A stretch of 43,271 bases of DNA from Betaproteobacteria bacterium (GTDB taxonomy: Bacteria > Pseudomonadota > Gammaproteobacteria > Burkholderiales > Rhodocyclaceae): positions 1 through 43,271 of the forward strand of contig JACQYB010000008.1 in assembly GCA_016208415.1 (NCBI GenBank), read 5' to 3'. The notes beneath the pieces were generated by a model. It was not told the origin of the DNA. It made no database searches and worked only from the letters and a program-made list of their open reading frames with translations. Numbering within the stretch: the first letter of the stretch is position 1; each line of letters opens with the position of its first letter. Positions 17,307 to 27,147 of the stretch are shown in pieces. The position numbers and the translations under genes were made by a program.

Positions 17307-17319
17307 TTTCAATGAGTTG
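17307..17319 (+). promoter_or_regulatory. candidate IHF site
   Basis: TTTCAATGAGTTG matches the IHF consensus WATCAANNNNTTR at all but one defined position. It lies between the dyad at 17210-17229 and the sigma-54-type promoter at 17337-17351, where DNA bending by IHF would be expected. Confidence 0.4.
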
Positions 17320-17336
17320 CATCCGCGGCCACGGCC

Positions 17337-17351
17337 TGGTGCGGTTGTTGC
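17337..17351 (+). promoter_or_regulatory. sigma-54-type -24/-12 promoter of the cytochrome-fccB operon
   Basis: TGGTGC-GGTTG-TTGC has the invariant GG and GC separated by ten bases and fits the consensus TGGCAC-N5-TTGC with two substitutions. Transcription would start near 17363, about 74 bases before the first gene. The adjacent sigma-54 activator gene and upstream dyad support the call. Confidence 0.55.
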
Positions 17352-17436
17352 GATAGGGCGCTTCCTGTGCCCAAGAAGAACAACATCAGACAATTGCAGT
17401 ACCCGTGAGGACGGGAAACAAAGGAGGGGAAACCAA

Positions 17437-19458
17437 ATGGCAGCAAGGAATGCCAGGGGCCTGTTTGCAGGTTTGGCGGCGGCGGCACTGATCATGATTG
17501 CGGGCGCCGCCGCCGCCGCCGCAGCAGGCGCAGCGCCGACGACCACCGTGCCGACAACCGGCACGCCAGTCTCCGACCCGCGAACGACCGGCGCCGGTGA
17601 AGCGACGGCGTCGCCGCCACCGCCGTCCATCGCCAATCACCGCTGCCTGCGCTGCCACGCCGACCCGCTGGAAAAGGAAGTGATCCAGCCCGACGGCAGG
17701 CGCAAGAACATCTACATGGACCCGGAGGTGTTCAAGCACAGCGTCCATGGCAAGGTGGCCTGCAACGGCTGCCACAGCGATGTCACCAAGCTGCCGCACA
17801 AGAAGCCGCTGGCCCGGAGCATCGGCTGCATCGAGTGCCACCAGCAGCAGCGCGACAAGCTCAAGGACGATCCGGACCCGAAGAAGCGCGAACGTCTGGA
17901 CATCGTCGTCCAGCAAACCGACAACTATCTGCACTCGGCCCATGCCCGGCCCAACCCCAAGGACCAGTCGCGGGTCAACGCAGCCTGTCACGACTGCCAC
18001 GACGCCCACAACATCGGCAAGCCGGGCGAACTGGCGCGGGCCGAACACCGGCTGAAGAATCCGGAGGTCTGCGGGCGCTGCCACGACAAGCAGAAGACCG
18101 ACTACCTCGGCTCCGTCCACGGCAAGGCCGTCGTCGAGAAGAAGGACGAAAAATCGGCGGTCTGCTCCGATTGCCACACCACGCACAACATCGTCTCGCC
18201 GAAGACGGACCCGATGCAGATGGCGATCACCAGGAACTGCGGCGACTGTCACAAGAACGCCCGCAAGACCTACATGGCCTCCTACCACGGGCAGGTCAAC
18301 CAGCTCGGTTACGCCAACACCGCCAAGTGCTTCGATTGCCACAGCGGCCACAAGATGCAGAAGGTCGACGACCCGACATCGACCGTGCACACGAACAACC
18401 GGGTGGAGAGCTGCAAGAACTGCCACAAGAACGCCACCGCGAGCTTCCTGGCCTTCCAGCCCCACGGCGACCCGGACAACCGGGAGAAGTACCCGGGGCT
18501 TTACTGGGCCAAGCGCTTCATGCAGGTCCTGATTTTCGGCGTGATGATCTTCTTCTGGGTGCATGTGCTGCTCTGGCTCTACCGCGAGGCTATGGACCGC
18601 ATCCGCGGCAAGGGCTTCAGGGAAAACCTGGACCAGCCCGACATCGTCTATTTCCGCCGCTTCAGCCCCGTCTGGCGCTGGATCCACGCGCTGTTCGCCA
18701 TCTCCACCATGGTGCTGATCCTCACCGGCACCTCCCTGCTGTTCTCGCACACCGACTGGGCGAAGGCGGTGGTCGTGTTCCTCGGCGGGCCGAAGATGGA
18801 GGGCATCGTCCACCGCACCGCGGCGGTGATCTGGCTGTCGATCTTCCTTTTCCACCTGGGCGTGGTCACCCGCAACATCTGGCGCGCGCGCAAGACCTTC
18901 GCCTGGTTCGGCGGCACCTCCCTGGTACCCGGCCTGAACGACCTCAAGGACCTGAAGAACATGTTCAAGTGGTTCCTCGGCCGCGCGGAGCGCCCGGAGT
19001 TCTGCCACTGGACCTACTGGCAGAAGTTCGACTACTGGGCGCCGTTCTGGGGCGCGACCATCATCGGCACCTCAGGCGCCATACTGTTCATGCCGGAAAA
19101 GACGGCCGCGATCCTGCCCGGCTGGGTGTTCAACATCGCCACGCTGGTCCATGCGGAGGAGGCGCTGCTGGCCGCCGTGTTCCTCAACACGGTGCACTTC
19201 TTCAACGTGCATTTCCGGCCCGAGCGCTTCCCGATGAGCACGACGATCTTCACCGGCGCCATCCCGATCGAGGAATTCAAGCACGACCACCGACTGGAGT
19301 ACGAGCGCCTGGTGGCCCTGGGCGAGCTGGAGAAGCACCTGGTCCGGCGTCCGTCGCGGCGCGTGGATCTGGCCTCTTCCTTCCTTGCCAGCGTGCTGAT
19401 CATCGCCGGTCTCACGCTGCTGACCCTGGTGCTGTACGGCCTGGCCACTGCGAACTGA
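17437..19458 (+). CDS. nonaheme cytochrome c fused to a cytochrome b-type membrane domain
   Basis: A 673-residue membrane electron-transfer protein. After a signal peptide (residues about 1-33, very Ala-rich) comes a periplasmic domain with nine CxxCH haem c motifs between residue 70 (CLRCH) and about 330 (CKNCH). From about residue 360 follow roughly six membrane helices with conserved His residues (for example WVHVLLWLY, WIHALFAISTM, VHRTAAVIWLSIFLFHLG, VHAEEALLAAVF), typical of dihaem cytochrome b/b561-like quinone-reactive subunits. It would pass electrons between the periplasm and the quinone pool. AGGAGG lies before ATG 17437. Being first in an operon with a dihaem cytochrome and an FccB-like flavoprotein, it is the likely membrane anchor for sulfide-derived electrons. 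I know no standard gene name. Confidence 0.88.
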   Translation: MAARNARGLFAGLAAAALIMIAGAAAAAAAGAAPTTTVPTTGTPVSDPRTTGAGEATASPPPPSIANHRCLRCHADPLEKEVIQPDGRRKNIYMDPEVFKHSVHGKVACNGCHSDVTKLPHKKPLARSIGCIECHQQQRDKLKDDPDPKKRERLDIVVQQTDNYLHSAHARPNPKDQSRVNAACHDCHDAHNIGKPGELARAEHRLKNPEVCGRCHDKQKTDYLGSVHGKAVVEKKDEKSAVCSDCHTTHNIVSPKTDPMQMAITRNCGDCHKNARKTYMASYHGQVNQLGYANTAKCFDCHSGHKMQKVDDPTSTVHTNNRVESCKNCHKNATASFLAFQPHGDPDNREKYPGLYWAKRFMQVLIFGVMIFFWVHVLLWLYREAMDRIRGKGFRENLDQPDIVYFRRFSPVWRWIHALFAISTMVLILTGTSLLFSHTDWAKAVVVFLGGPKMEGIVHRTAAVIWLSIFLFHLGVVTRNIWRARKTFAWFGGTSLVPGLNDLKDLKNMFKWFLGRAERPEFCHWTYWQKFDYWAPFWGATIIGTSGAILFMPEKTAAILPGWVFNIATLVHAEEALLAAVFLNTVHFFNVHFRPERFPMSTTIFTGAIPIEEFKHDHRLEYERLVALGELEKHLVRRPSRRVDLASSFLASVLIIAGLTLLTLVLYGLATAN

Positions 19459-19469
19459 GGGAGACGACG

Positions 19470-20045
19470 ATGACCAAGACCAAGACATTGCTTGCCCTGG
19501 CCCTGATCGGCGTCTGCGCCACGGCATCCGCCCGGGGCGACATCGAGATGCTCGCCCGCACCTGCAACGGTTGCCACGGCGTGGGCGGCGTCAGCGTCGG
19601 CCTGTCCATGCCATCGATCGGCGGCCTGCCGAAGGAGTACCTGCGCAACATCATGAAGCAGTGGAAGTACGACGAACGCAGCGCCATCACCATGAACCGC
19701 ATCGTCAAGGGCCTCTCCGACGACGAGATCGACGCGCTGGCGGCCCATTTCGCCAAGCAGCGCTGGGTGCCCGCGCCGCAGCAGGCCTCGGCCGCGCTGC
19801 TGGCGAAGGGCAAGTCGGCGATCTCCGAGAACTGCGAGGACTGCCACGGCTTCACGGGCAGCGACCCGGATGTGGACGCGCCGCGGATCAACGGCCAGTG
19901 GGCGAAGTACATGGAACTCGAACTCGCCAAATACCGCGATCCCAGGTTCAAGATGCCGCACCGCAAGATGAAGAAGGCGGCGCAGGACATGAAGCCGGCC
20001 GAGGTGCCGGCCGCCGCCGGCTATTTCGGCGCCCAGGACAAGTAA
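19470..20045 (+). CDS. periplasmic dihaem cytochrome c (FccA-like)
   Basis: A 191-residue secreted cytochrome with signal peptide (cleavage likely after ATASA) and two CxxCH sites, CNGCH at residue 32 and CEDCH at about 122. Two similar class I domains in tandem are typical of cytochrome c4 and of the dihaem subunit of flavocytochrome c sulfide dehydrogenase. It starts 11 bases after the upstream gene with GAGGGAGA before the ATG, and is followed 15 bases later by the flavoprotein gene, so it is most simply the haem subunit FccA; an independent electron carrier is the alternative. Confidence 0.85.
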   Translation: MTKTKTLLALALIGVCATASARGDIEMLARTCNGCHGVGGVSVGLSMPSIGGLPKEYLRNIMKQWKYDERSAITMNRIVKGLSDDEIDALAAHFAKQRWVPAPQQASAALLAKGKSAISENCEDCHGFTGSDPDVDAPRINGQWAKYMELELAKYRDPRFKMPHRKMKKAAQDMKPAEVPAAAGYFGAQDK

Positions 20046-20060
20046 GGGAGGACGACCATC

Positions 20061-21404
20061 ATGCAAACCCTTGATCGCCGCAATTTCCTCAAGGCCGTGT
20101 CCGGCGCCGCGGCTGCCTCCGTCCTGACCGTTCCGCAGTCGTTCGCCGCCACCGCCAAGGCCCGGGTGGTGGTCGTCGGCGGCGGATTCGGCGGTGCCAG
20201 CGCCGCCCGCTACCTGCGCCTGCTCGACCCCGGCATCGACGTCACCCTGATCGAACGGGGCACCCGCTACACCTCCTGCCCGCTCTCCAACGAAGTCATT
20301 TCCGGCGAGCGCGACATCAGGACGCTGCAGGCCGGCTACAACGGCCTCGCCCGGCGTGGCGTCAAGGTCGTCCACGCCGAGGTGACCCAGGTCGACCCCG
20401 TGAACAAGACGGTCGCCACGGCGGACGGCCAGTCATTTCCCTACGATGCGCTGGTGATGGCGCCCGGCGTCGACCTCGACTACTCGGCCATCGGCGGACT
20501 GACGGAAGAGCTGGCCGAAACCCGCCTGCCCCACGCCTGGAAGGCCGGGCCGCAGACCCTGCTGCTGAAGAAGCAACTGGAGGCCATGCCGGACGGCGGA
20601 CGGTTCATCATCTCCGTGCCCAAGGCGCCCTTCCGCTGCCCGCCCGGGCCCTACGAGCGCGCCGCCCAGGTGGCCATGTACTGCCGGCATCACGGCAAGA
20701 AGAAGGCCAAGATCCTCATCCTGGACAGCAACGACAGCTTCTCCAAGCGCCCCCTGTTCGAGGAGGCGTGGAAGGCGCTGTACGGCTATGGCCAGGGCGG
20801 CATGATCGAGTGGGTGTCCGGCGCCACCGGCGGCATCGTGGAGCAGGTGGATGCCACGGCGATGACCTGCCAGACCACCTTCGACGACCACAAGGGCGAC
20901 ATCATCAACATCATCCCGCCCCATCGTGCCGGCAAGATCGCGCGCGACCTCGGGCTGGCCACCCTCAAGGGCACCTGGTGCGAGGTCAGGCCGGAGAGCA
21001 TGGAGTCCACGGCGCACAAGGACATCTACGTCATCGGCGATTCCTGCGTCGGCGGTGAGCTGGCCACCGGCAACGGCTTCCCGAAGTCCGCGCACATGGC
21101 CAACTCGCAGGCCAAGGTGGTGGCCGCCGCCCTGGTGGCCAGGCTCAACGGCCTGCCGCCGCCGGTGCCGATCTACACCAACACCTGCTACAGCGTCGTC
21201 GGCCACGACTGGGGCTTCTCGGTGGTGCACCTGTTTCGCGTCGAGAACAACAAGTGGGTCTATGTCGCCAAGGGCAGCGGCATTTCGCCGGTGACCTTCG
21301 GCACCAAGGAGAAGCCGCTGCCCGTGCCGCGCAGCTACCGCAAGATGGAGGTGGCGTACGCGGATGGGTGGTTGCGGAACTTGCTGGCCGACAGCTTCGC
21401 CTGA
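20061..21404 (+). CDS. fccB: flavocytochrome c sulfide dehydrogenase, flavin subunit
   Basis: A 447-residue periplasmic flavoprotein that oxidises sulfide to zero-valent sulfur and passes electrons to a c-type cytochrome. A Tat-type signal (DRRNFLKAVSGAAAAS) is followed by the FAD-binding motif VVVVGGGFGG. Cys73 in TSCPLSNE corresponds to the Cys that binds FAD covalently in the Chromatium enzyme, and Cys193 (FRCPPGP) and Cys376 (NTCYSVVG) to its redox-active disulfide. A second nucleotide motif, DIYVIGDSCV, lies near residue 325. All key residues are kept, so activity is expected. GGGAGG precedes ATG 20061. Partners are the two cytochrome genes upstream. Confidence 0.92.
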   Translation: MQTLDRRNFLKAVSGAAAASVLTVPQSFAATAKARVVVVGGGFGGASAARYLRLLDPGIDVTLIERGTRYTSCPLSNEVISGERDIRTLQAGYNGLARRGVKVVHAEVTQVDPVNKTVATADGQSFPYDALVMAPGVDLDYSAIGGLTEELAETRLPHAWKAGPQTLLLKKQLEAMPDGGRFIISVPKAPFRCPPGPYERAAQVAMYCRHHGKKKAKILILDSNDSFSKRPLFEEAWKALYGYGQGGMIEWVSGATGGIVEQVDATAMTCQTTFDDHKGDIINIIPPHRAGKIARDLGLATLKGTWCEVRPESMESTAHKDIYVIGDSCVGGELATGNGFPKSAHMANSQAKVVAAALVARLNGLPPPVPIYTNTCYSVVGHDWGFSVVHLFRVENNKWVYVAKGSGISPVTFGTKEKPLPVPRSYRKMEVAYADGWLRNLLADSFA

Positions 21405-21488
21405 GCGCGGGTGCCGGGCTGCGCGGGGATGCCCTGCGGCGCTGGTGCCGTGGGGCGTCCCCGGAGGTGCCGGGCTCCATCGCATGAT

Positions 21489-21516
21489 GCGCCCGGATGG
21501 TGATGAATCCGGGCGC
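21489..21516 (+). terminator. terminator-like hairpin after fccB
   Basis: GCGCCCGGAT and ATCCGGGCGC form a perfect 10-bp stem around an 8-base loop, followed by GTTCGTCCTT. It lies 85 bases past the fccB stop and ends just before the convergent Uma2 gene. Confidence 0.55.
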
Positions 21517-21524
21517 GTTCGTCC

Positions 21525-22088
21525 TTATGGCAGCAGGTCGTCCATGGCCACCTCCGCGCCGGCGTGCACCGGCGTGATGCGGCCGCCGGCCGTCAGGACG
21601 CTGCGTTCGGCGTAGCTGCCGCGTTGCGGGACGCGGTGGACCTCCAGCGCCTCGTCGGCGACGTTGAGGATCCAGTATTCGGGAATGCCGTTGCGCGCAT
21701 AGGCGGCGAGCTTGCGGCCGCGGTCGTAGGACAGGGTGCTTTCGGCCACTTCGACGATGAGCACGGCGGTGCTGGGGTGGGCGTCCAGATAATCCCGCGG
21801 ACCGCCGGTCACCACGGCGATGTCCGGTTCCGGTTCGGAGCGGTCGTCGAGACAGAGGGGAAGCTGGGTGCGGACGTCATGGCCGGTGCCGAAGGCAACT
21901 CGCAGAGCATCTTCGATCAGGCGAATGATTCCCGCGTGCCGGCTCTTCTGTGGCGCCATGTCGATAATCTCCCCGTCCAGCAGTTCAATCTTGTCCTCCG
22001 GACCGAATATGCCGGCATCCACCATCTGGTCGTATTCGGCGCGGCTGAAGCGGTGGAGCCGCAGCGGTGGTTCCAGGACGGCACTCAT
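21525..22088 (-). CDS. Uma2-family (DUF820) putative endonuclease
   Basis: A 187-residue protein of the Uma2/DUF820 family with a PD-(D/E)xK-type core: the segment EPEPDIAVV followed by VLIVEVAEST supplies the acidic residues. Such proteins are common accessory genes, often many per genome, with no settled function. ATG 22088 follows GGAGGGACTTCA; an in-frame start at 22118 lacks a site. It is convergent with fccB and flanked by two hairpin terminators, so it is a stand-alone unit. Confidence 0.85.
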   Translation of the reverse strand: MSAVLEPPLRLHRFSRAEYDQMVDAGIFGPEDKIELLDGEIIDMAPQKSRHAGIIRLIEDALRVAFGTGHDVRTQLPLCLDDRSEPEPDIAVVTGGPRDYLDAHPSTAVLIVEVAESTLSYDRGRKLAAYARNGIPEYWILNVADEALEVHRVPQRGSYAERSVLTAGGRITPVHAGAEVAMDDLLP

Positions 22089-22111
22089 TGAAGTCCCTCC
22101 ATCAATGACAA

Positions 22112-22138
22112 GGGCCACCCGGCACTGCCGGGTGGCCC
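22112..22138 (-). terminator. terminator hairpin after cbbA
   Basis: GGGCCACCCGGC and GCCGGGTGGCCC form a perfect 12-bp stem with a 3-base loop, followed on the minus strand by TTGTCATTG. It lies 24 bases past the cbbA stop and would end the long cbb transcript before the Uma2 gene. Confidence 0.6.
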
Positions 22139-22162
22139 CGCAAATCTACCGCAATTCGCGAC

Positions 22163-23227
22163 TTACTTCACGATCGCGTTCAGTTCGCCCTTCCTGTAGC
22201 GCTCGGCCATCTTCTCCAGCGCCACGGCCTTGATCTTGCTCGCCTGGCCGGCGCAGCCGAAGGCTTCGTAGCGCGCCTTGCAGATCTCCTTCATGGCCTT
22301 GCGGGCGGCGGCGAGGTACTTGCGCGGGTCGAAGTCCTTGGGGTTTTCGGCCAGGTACTTGCGGATGGCGCCGGTGGAGGCCATGCGCAGGTCGGTGTCG
22401 ATGTTGACCTTGCGCACGCCGTGCTTGATGCCCTCGACGATCTCCTCAACCGGCACGCCGTAGGTCTCGCCCATGGCGCCGCCGTACTGGTTGATGATCT
22501 TGAGCCAATCCTGCGGCACGCTGGAGGAGCCGTGCATCACCAGGTGGGTGTTGGGGATGCGGGCGTGGATGTCCTTGATGCGGTCGATGCGCAGCACGGC
22601 GCCGGTGGGCGGACGGGTGAACTTGTAGGCGCCGTGGCTGGTGCCGATGGCAATCGCCAGGGCATCGACGCCGGTGGCCTTGACGAACTCGGCGGCCTCG
22701 TTGGCGTCGGTGAGCAACTGGTCGTGGGACAGGACGCCTTCGGCGCCGTGGCCGTCTTCCTTCTCGCCCATGCCGGATTCGAGCGAGCCCAGGCAGCCCA
22801 GCTCACCCTCGACGGAGACGCCGATGGCGTGGGACATGTCGACCACCTTTCTTGTGGTTTCCACGTTGTACTGGAAGCTGGAGGGGGTCTTGGCGTCTTC
22901 CATCAGCGAGCCGTCCATCATCACGCTGGAGAAGCCGGAGCGCATGGCCTGGATGCAGATGGCCGGGCTGGCGCCGTGGTCCTGGTGCATGACGATGGGG
23001 ATGTCCGGGTTGGCCTCGATGGCGGCGTCGATGAGGTGGCGCAGGTAGGCCTCGCCGGCGTATTTGCGGGCGCCGGCGGAGCCCTGCATGATCACCGGGC
23101 TGTTGGTCTCGACAGCCGCTTCCATGATGGCCTGGATCTGCTCCAGGTTGTTCACGTTGAAGGCCGGCAGGCCGTAGCCGTGTTCGGCGGCGTGGTCGAG
23201 CAGTTGTCGCATGGATACGAGGGGCAT
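22163..23227 (-). CDS. cbbA: class II fructose-bisphosphate aldolase (Calvin cycle type)
   Basis: A 354-residue zinc aldolase that forms fructose-1,6- and sedoheptulose-1,7-bisphosphate in the Calvin cycle. MHQDHG gives zinc-binding His residues, and [13 protein letters not shown] at the N-terminus and GTSHGAYKF-type sequence are typical of the Calvin-cycle subtype, which is about this length. AAGGAG precedes ATG 23227. It is the last gene of the minus-strand cbb operon, 74 bases after pyruvate kinase, and is followed by a good hairpin. Confidence 0.95.
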   Translation of the reverse strand: MPLVSMRQLLDHAAEHGYGLPAFNVNNLEQIQAIMEAAVETNSPVIMQGSAGARKYAGEAYLRHLIDAAIEANPDIPIVMHQDHGASPAICIQAMRSGFSSVMMDGSLMEDAKTPSSFQYNVETTRKVVDMSHAIGVSVEGELGCLGSLESGMGEKEDGHGAEGVLSHDQLLTDANEAAEFVKATGVDALAIAIGTSHGAYKFTRPPTGAVLRIDRIKDIHARIPNTHLVMHGSSSVPQDWLKIINQYGGAMGETYGVPVEEIVEGIKHGVRKVNIDTDLRMASTGAIRKYLAENPKDFDPRKYLAAARKAMKEICKARYEAFGCAGQASKIKAVALEKMAERYRKGELNAIVK

Positions 23228-23301
23228 CGTGGTCTCCTTGACGTCGGAAGGGGTTTCAGGGGTTGGGGGCGGCTGCGGCCGCACTTGCCGGGCCGGGCAT
23301 C

Positions 23302-24744
23302 CTAGCCCGCAGGTTTCGCGCCGGAATGGTCTCCGACGCGAACGATTTTCATGGTGTTGGTGCCGCCGGGACAGCCGATGGGCTCGCCAATGGTGAGCAC
23401 GATGGTGTCGCCGTGGGCCACGGTGGCGCCGCGCAGCAGCGTCTCCTCGGCAACACGCAGGTTCTCGTCGCGGTCCTTGCTGGTGGGCGGCATCATCAGC
23501 GGGTACACGCCGCGGAACAGGGTGGCGCGGTAGCGGGTGCGCGCGTCCTGGGTGAGGGCGTAGATGGGCACGCCGGTGATGACGCGCGACATCCACAGCG
23601 CCGTCGAGCCGGACTGGGTCAGGGCGGCGATGGCCTTGGCCTTGAGGTGGTAGGCGGTCCACAGCGCCGCCATGGCGATGGACTGGTCGATGCGGGTGAA
23701 TACCCGATCGAGGAACTGGCGCTCCAGCGCCACCTCGGCGGATTTCTCCGCCTCGACGCAGATGCGCGCCATGGCTTCCACGGTTTCCACCGGGTACTGG
23801 CCGGCGGCGGTCTCGGCGGAGAGCATCACGGCGTCGGTGCCGTCGAGCACGGCGTTGGCCACGTCGGAGACCTCGGCGCGGGTCGGCACCGGGCTGCTGA
23901 TCATGGACTCCATCATCTGCGTGGCGGTGATGACGAGCCGGTTGTGCGCCCGGGCGAGGCGGATCATGCGCTTCTGCAGCGCCGGAACCGAGGCGTCGCC
24001 CACTTCCACCGCCAGGTCGCCGCGGGCCACCATGATGCCGTCGCAGGCTTCGAGGATGTCCTCCAGCGCCGCCACGGCCTCGACGCGCTCGATCTTGGCG
24101 ATGAGCAGGGCGTCGGAGCCGGCCGCCCGGAGCAGGTCGCGGGCCAGGCGCATGTCGGCGCCCGACTTGGGGAAGGACACGGCGAGGAAGTCCACCTTGA
24201 GCGCGGCGGCGAGCCTGATGTCCTCCATGTCCTTGGCGGTCAGAGCGGGGGCGGAGAGGCCCCCGCCCTGGCGGTTGATGCCCTTGTTGTTGGAGAGCAC
24301 GCCGCCGTGGTGCACGCGGCAGTGGATCTGCCGCTCCTCAATGGCGTCCACCGTCAGCACGATGCGTCCGTCGTCGAGCAGCAGCGTGTCGCCGGCATGG
24401 ACGTCGTCGATGAGTTCCGGATAGTCCAGCCCGACGCGCGTCTTGTTGCCGAGTTCGCAGTCGGCGTCAAGGATGAAGGACTGGCCGGGCTTCAGTTCCA
24501 CCTTGCTGCCGGCGAGCTTGCCGATGCGGATCTTGGGCCCCTGCAGGTCGCCCATGATGCCCACGGTGCGCCCCTGGCCGTGCATGCATTCGCGCAGCAG
24601 ATCGACGCGGTGGCGGTGGTCGGAAGCCGTGCCGTGGGAGAAGTTGAGGCGGACCACGTCCACCCCGCCGCGGATCAGTTGCGTCAGGACATCCGGCGCA
24701 CTGGAGGACGGGCCCAGCGTGGCGACGATCTTGGTGGTGCGCAT
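23302..24744 (-). CDS. pyk: pyruvate kinase
   Basis: A complete 480-residue enzyme converting phosphoenolpyruvate and ADP to pyruvate and ATP. Hallmarks are [11 protein letters not shown] at the start, RLNFSHG (substrate Arg and K-site), [16 protein letters not shown] and [11 protein letters not shown]. It lies between pgk and cbbA in the Calvin-cycle operon, so carbon leaving the cycle as 3-phosphoglycerate may be channelled to pyruvate under the same control. ATG 24744 is set by the conserved N-terminus; the ribosome-binding site (CCCCCC-rich context) is weak. Confidence 0.95.
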   Translation of the reverse strand: MRTTKIVATLGPSSSAPDVLTQLIRGGVDVVRLNFSHGTASDHRHRVDLLRECMHGQGRTVGIMGDLQGPKIRIGKLAGSKVELKPGQSFILDADCELGNKTRVGLDYPELIDDVHAGDTLLLDDGRIVLTVDAIEERQIHCRVHHGGVLSNNKGINRQGGGLSAPALTAKDMEDIRLAAALKVDFLAVSFPKSGADMRLARDLLRAAGSDALLIAKIERVEAVAALEDILEACDGIMVARGDLAVEVGDASVPALQKRMIRLARAHNRLVITATQMMESMISSPVPTRAEVSDVANAVLDGTDAVMLSAETAAGQYPVETVEAMARICVEAEKSAEVALERQFLDRVFTRIDQSIAMAALWTAYHLKAKAIAALTQSGSTALWMSRVITGVPIYALTQDARTRYRATLFRGVYPLMMPPTSKDRDENLRVAEETLLRGATVAHGDTIVLTIGEPIGCPGGTNTMKIVRVGDHSGAKPAG

Positions 24745-24803
24745 GGGGGGGACTTGGGGTATAGGTGGCGGGACCGGACGGCTGTCCGGCCCCGGATCGG
24801 GCA

Positions 24804-25991
24804 TCAGGCCTGGGCGGCGCGCTGTTCGAGGATGTCCACGGCCGGCAGTTTCTTGCCTTCGAGGAACTCCAGGAAGGCGCCGCCCGCCGTCGAGATGTAG
24901 GACACCTTGTCGTAGATGTCGTACTTCTGGATGGCGGCGATGGTGTCGCCGCCTCCGGCCAGGGTGAAGGCCCTGGTTTCGGCAATCGCCTGGGCGATGG
25001 TCCTGGTGCCGTCGCCGAACTGGTCGAACTCGAAGACGCCGACCGGGCCGTTCCACACCACGGTGCCGGCCTTCATGATGATGTCGACCAGTTCCTGGGC
25101 GCTCTTCGGGCCGATGTCGAAGATCATGTCGTCGTCGGCCACGCTGCCGGCGTCCTTGAGGACGGCCGGTTCGGCGGCGTCGAATTTCTTGCCGCAGACC
25201 ACGTCGACGGCGATGGGGATGGTGGCGCCGCGGGCGGTCATCTTCGCCATCAGGGCCTGGGCGGTGGGCACCAGGTCATCCTCGCACAGGGACTTGCCGA
25301 CGTTCTTGCCGGTGGCCTTGAGGAAGGTGTTGGCGATACCGCCGCCGACCACCATCTGGTCCACCTTTTCCGACAGGCTCTCCAGCACCGTCAGCTTGGT
25401 GGACACCTTGGAGCCGCCGACGATGGCGACCATGGGCCGGGCCGGGTTCAGCAGGGCCTGGGTCAGGGCCTCCAGTTCCTCGGTCAGCAGGATGCCGGCG
25501 CAGGCCACGGGCGCGTACTGGGCGATGCCGTGGGTGGATGCCTGAGCGCGGTGCGCGGTGCCGAAGGCGTCCATGACGAAGACGTCGCACAGGGCGGCGT
25601 ACTTCCTTGCCGTCTCCTCCACATTCTTCTTCTCGCCCTTGTTGAAACGGCAGTTTTCCAGCAGCACCACTTCGCCGGCGGCGACGTCGAAGCCACCGTC
25701 CACCCAGTCGCGGATGACGCGCACCGGCCTGCCCAGCTTGGCGGCCATGACGTCGGCCACGGGCTTGAGGGAATTCTCCTCCGAGTACTCGCCCTCGGTG
25801 GGGCGGCCCAGGTGGGAGGTGACCATCACCCTGGCGCCGGCCTTCAGGCAGTGCTCGATGGTGGGCATGGAGGCGGTGATGCGGGCGTCGGAAGTGACCT
25901 TGCCATCCTTGACCGGGACGTTGAGGTCAGCACGAATGAAAACGCGTTTGCCGGCGAGGTCGAGATCGACCATGCGGATGACGGAAGCCAT
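24804..25991 (-). CDS. pgk: phosphoglycerate kinase
   Basis: A 395-residue cytosolic kinase; in this operon it runs towards 1,3-bisphosphoglycerate for CO2 fixation. Signature segments include [12 protein letters not shown] near the start, [20 protein letters not shown] and the C-terminal nucleotide loop [17 protein letters not shown] lies nine bases before ATG 25991; an earlier in-frame ATG at 26021 would add ten residues with no better site. It lies between gap and pyk. Confidence 0.95.
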   Translation of the reverse strand: MASVIRMVDLDLAGKRVFIRADLNVPVKDGKVTSDARITASMPTIEHCLKAGARVMVTSHLGRPTEGEYSEENSLKPVADVMAAKLGRPVRVIRDWVDGGFDVAAGEVVLLENCRFNKGEKKNVEETARKYAALCDVFVMDAFGTAHRAQASTHGIAQYAPVACAGILLTEELEALTQALLNPARPMVAIVGGSKVSTKLTVLESLSEKVDQMVVGGGIANTFLKATGKNVGKSLCEDDLVPTAQALMAKMTARGATIPIAVDVVCGKKFDAAEPAVLKDAGSVADDDMIFDIGPKSAQELVDIIMKAGTVVWNGPVGVFEFDQFGDGTRTIAQAIAETRAFTLAGGGDTIAAIQKYDIYDKVSYISTAGGAFLEFLEGKKLPAVDILEQRAAQA

Positions 25992-26125
25992 GTTGTTGTC
26001 TCCGAGAATTGTTGAAGTCAATCACTGAGTCGCTCCCGGGTAGAACCGGAAGCGGCCGGATGATTGATCTCGCCGGGCGGGAAGGCTTGTGGCCGCCCCG
26101 CCGGAGTCACATCCAGTCTGGCGTG

Positions 26126-27136
<1,011 letters not shown>

Positions 27137-27147
27137 CTATGGGGTAA

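Noticed and set aside
17437-19458. Reading the multihaem protein as a nitrite or hydroxylamine-type reductase
   Set aside because: All nine sites are plain CxxCH with no special catalytic haem motif visible and the C-terminus is a cytochrome b-type membrane domain, so electron transfer is the better reading.
24765-26015. A 416-codon plus-strand frame opposite pgk
   Set aside because: Composition is Gly/His/Asp/Val-rich without any family feature, and pgk on the other strand is intact and conserved.
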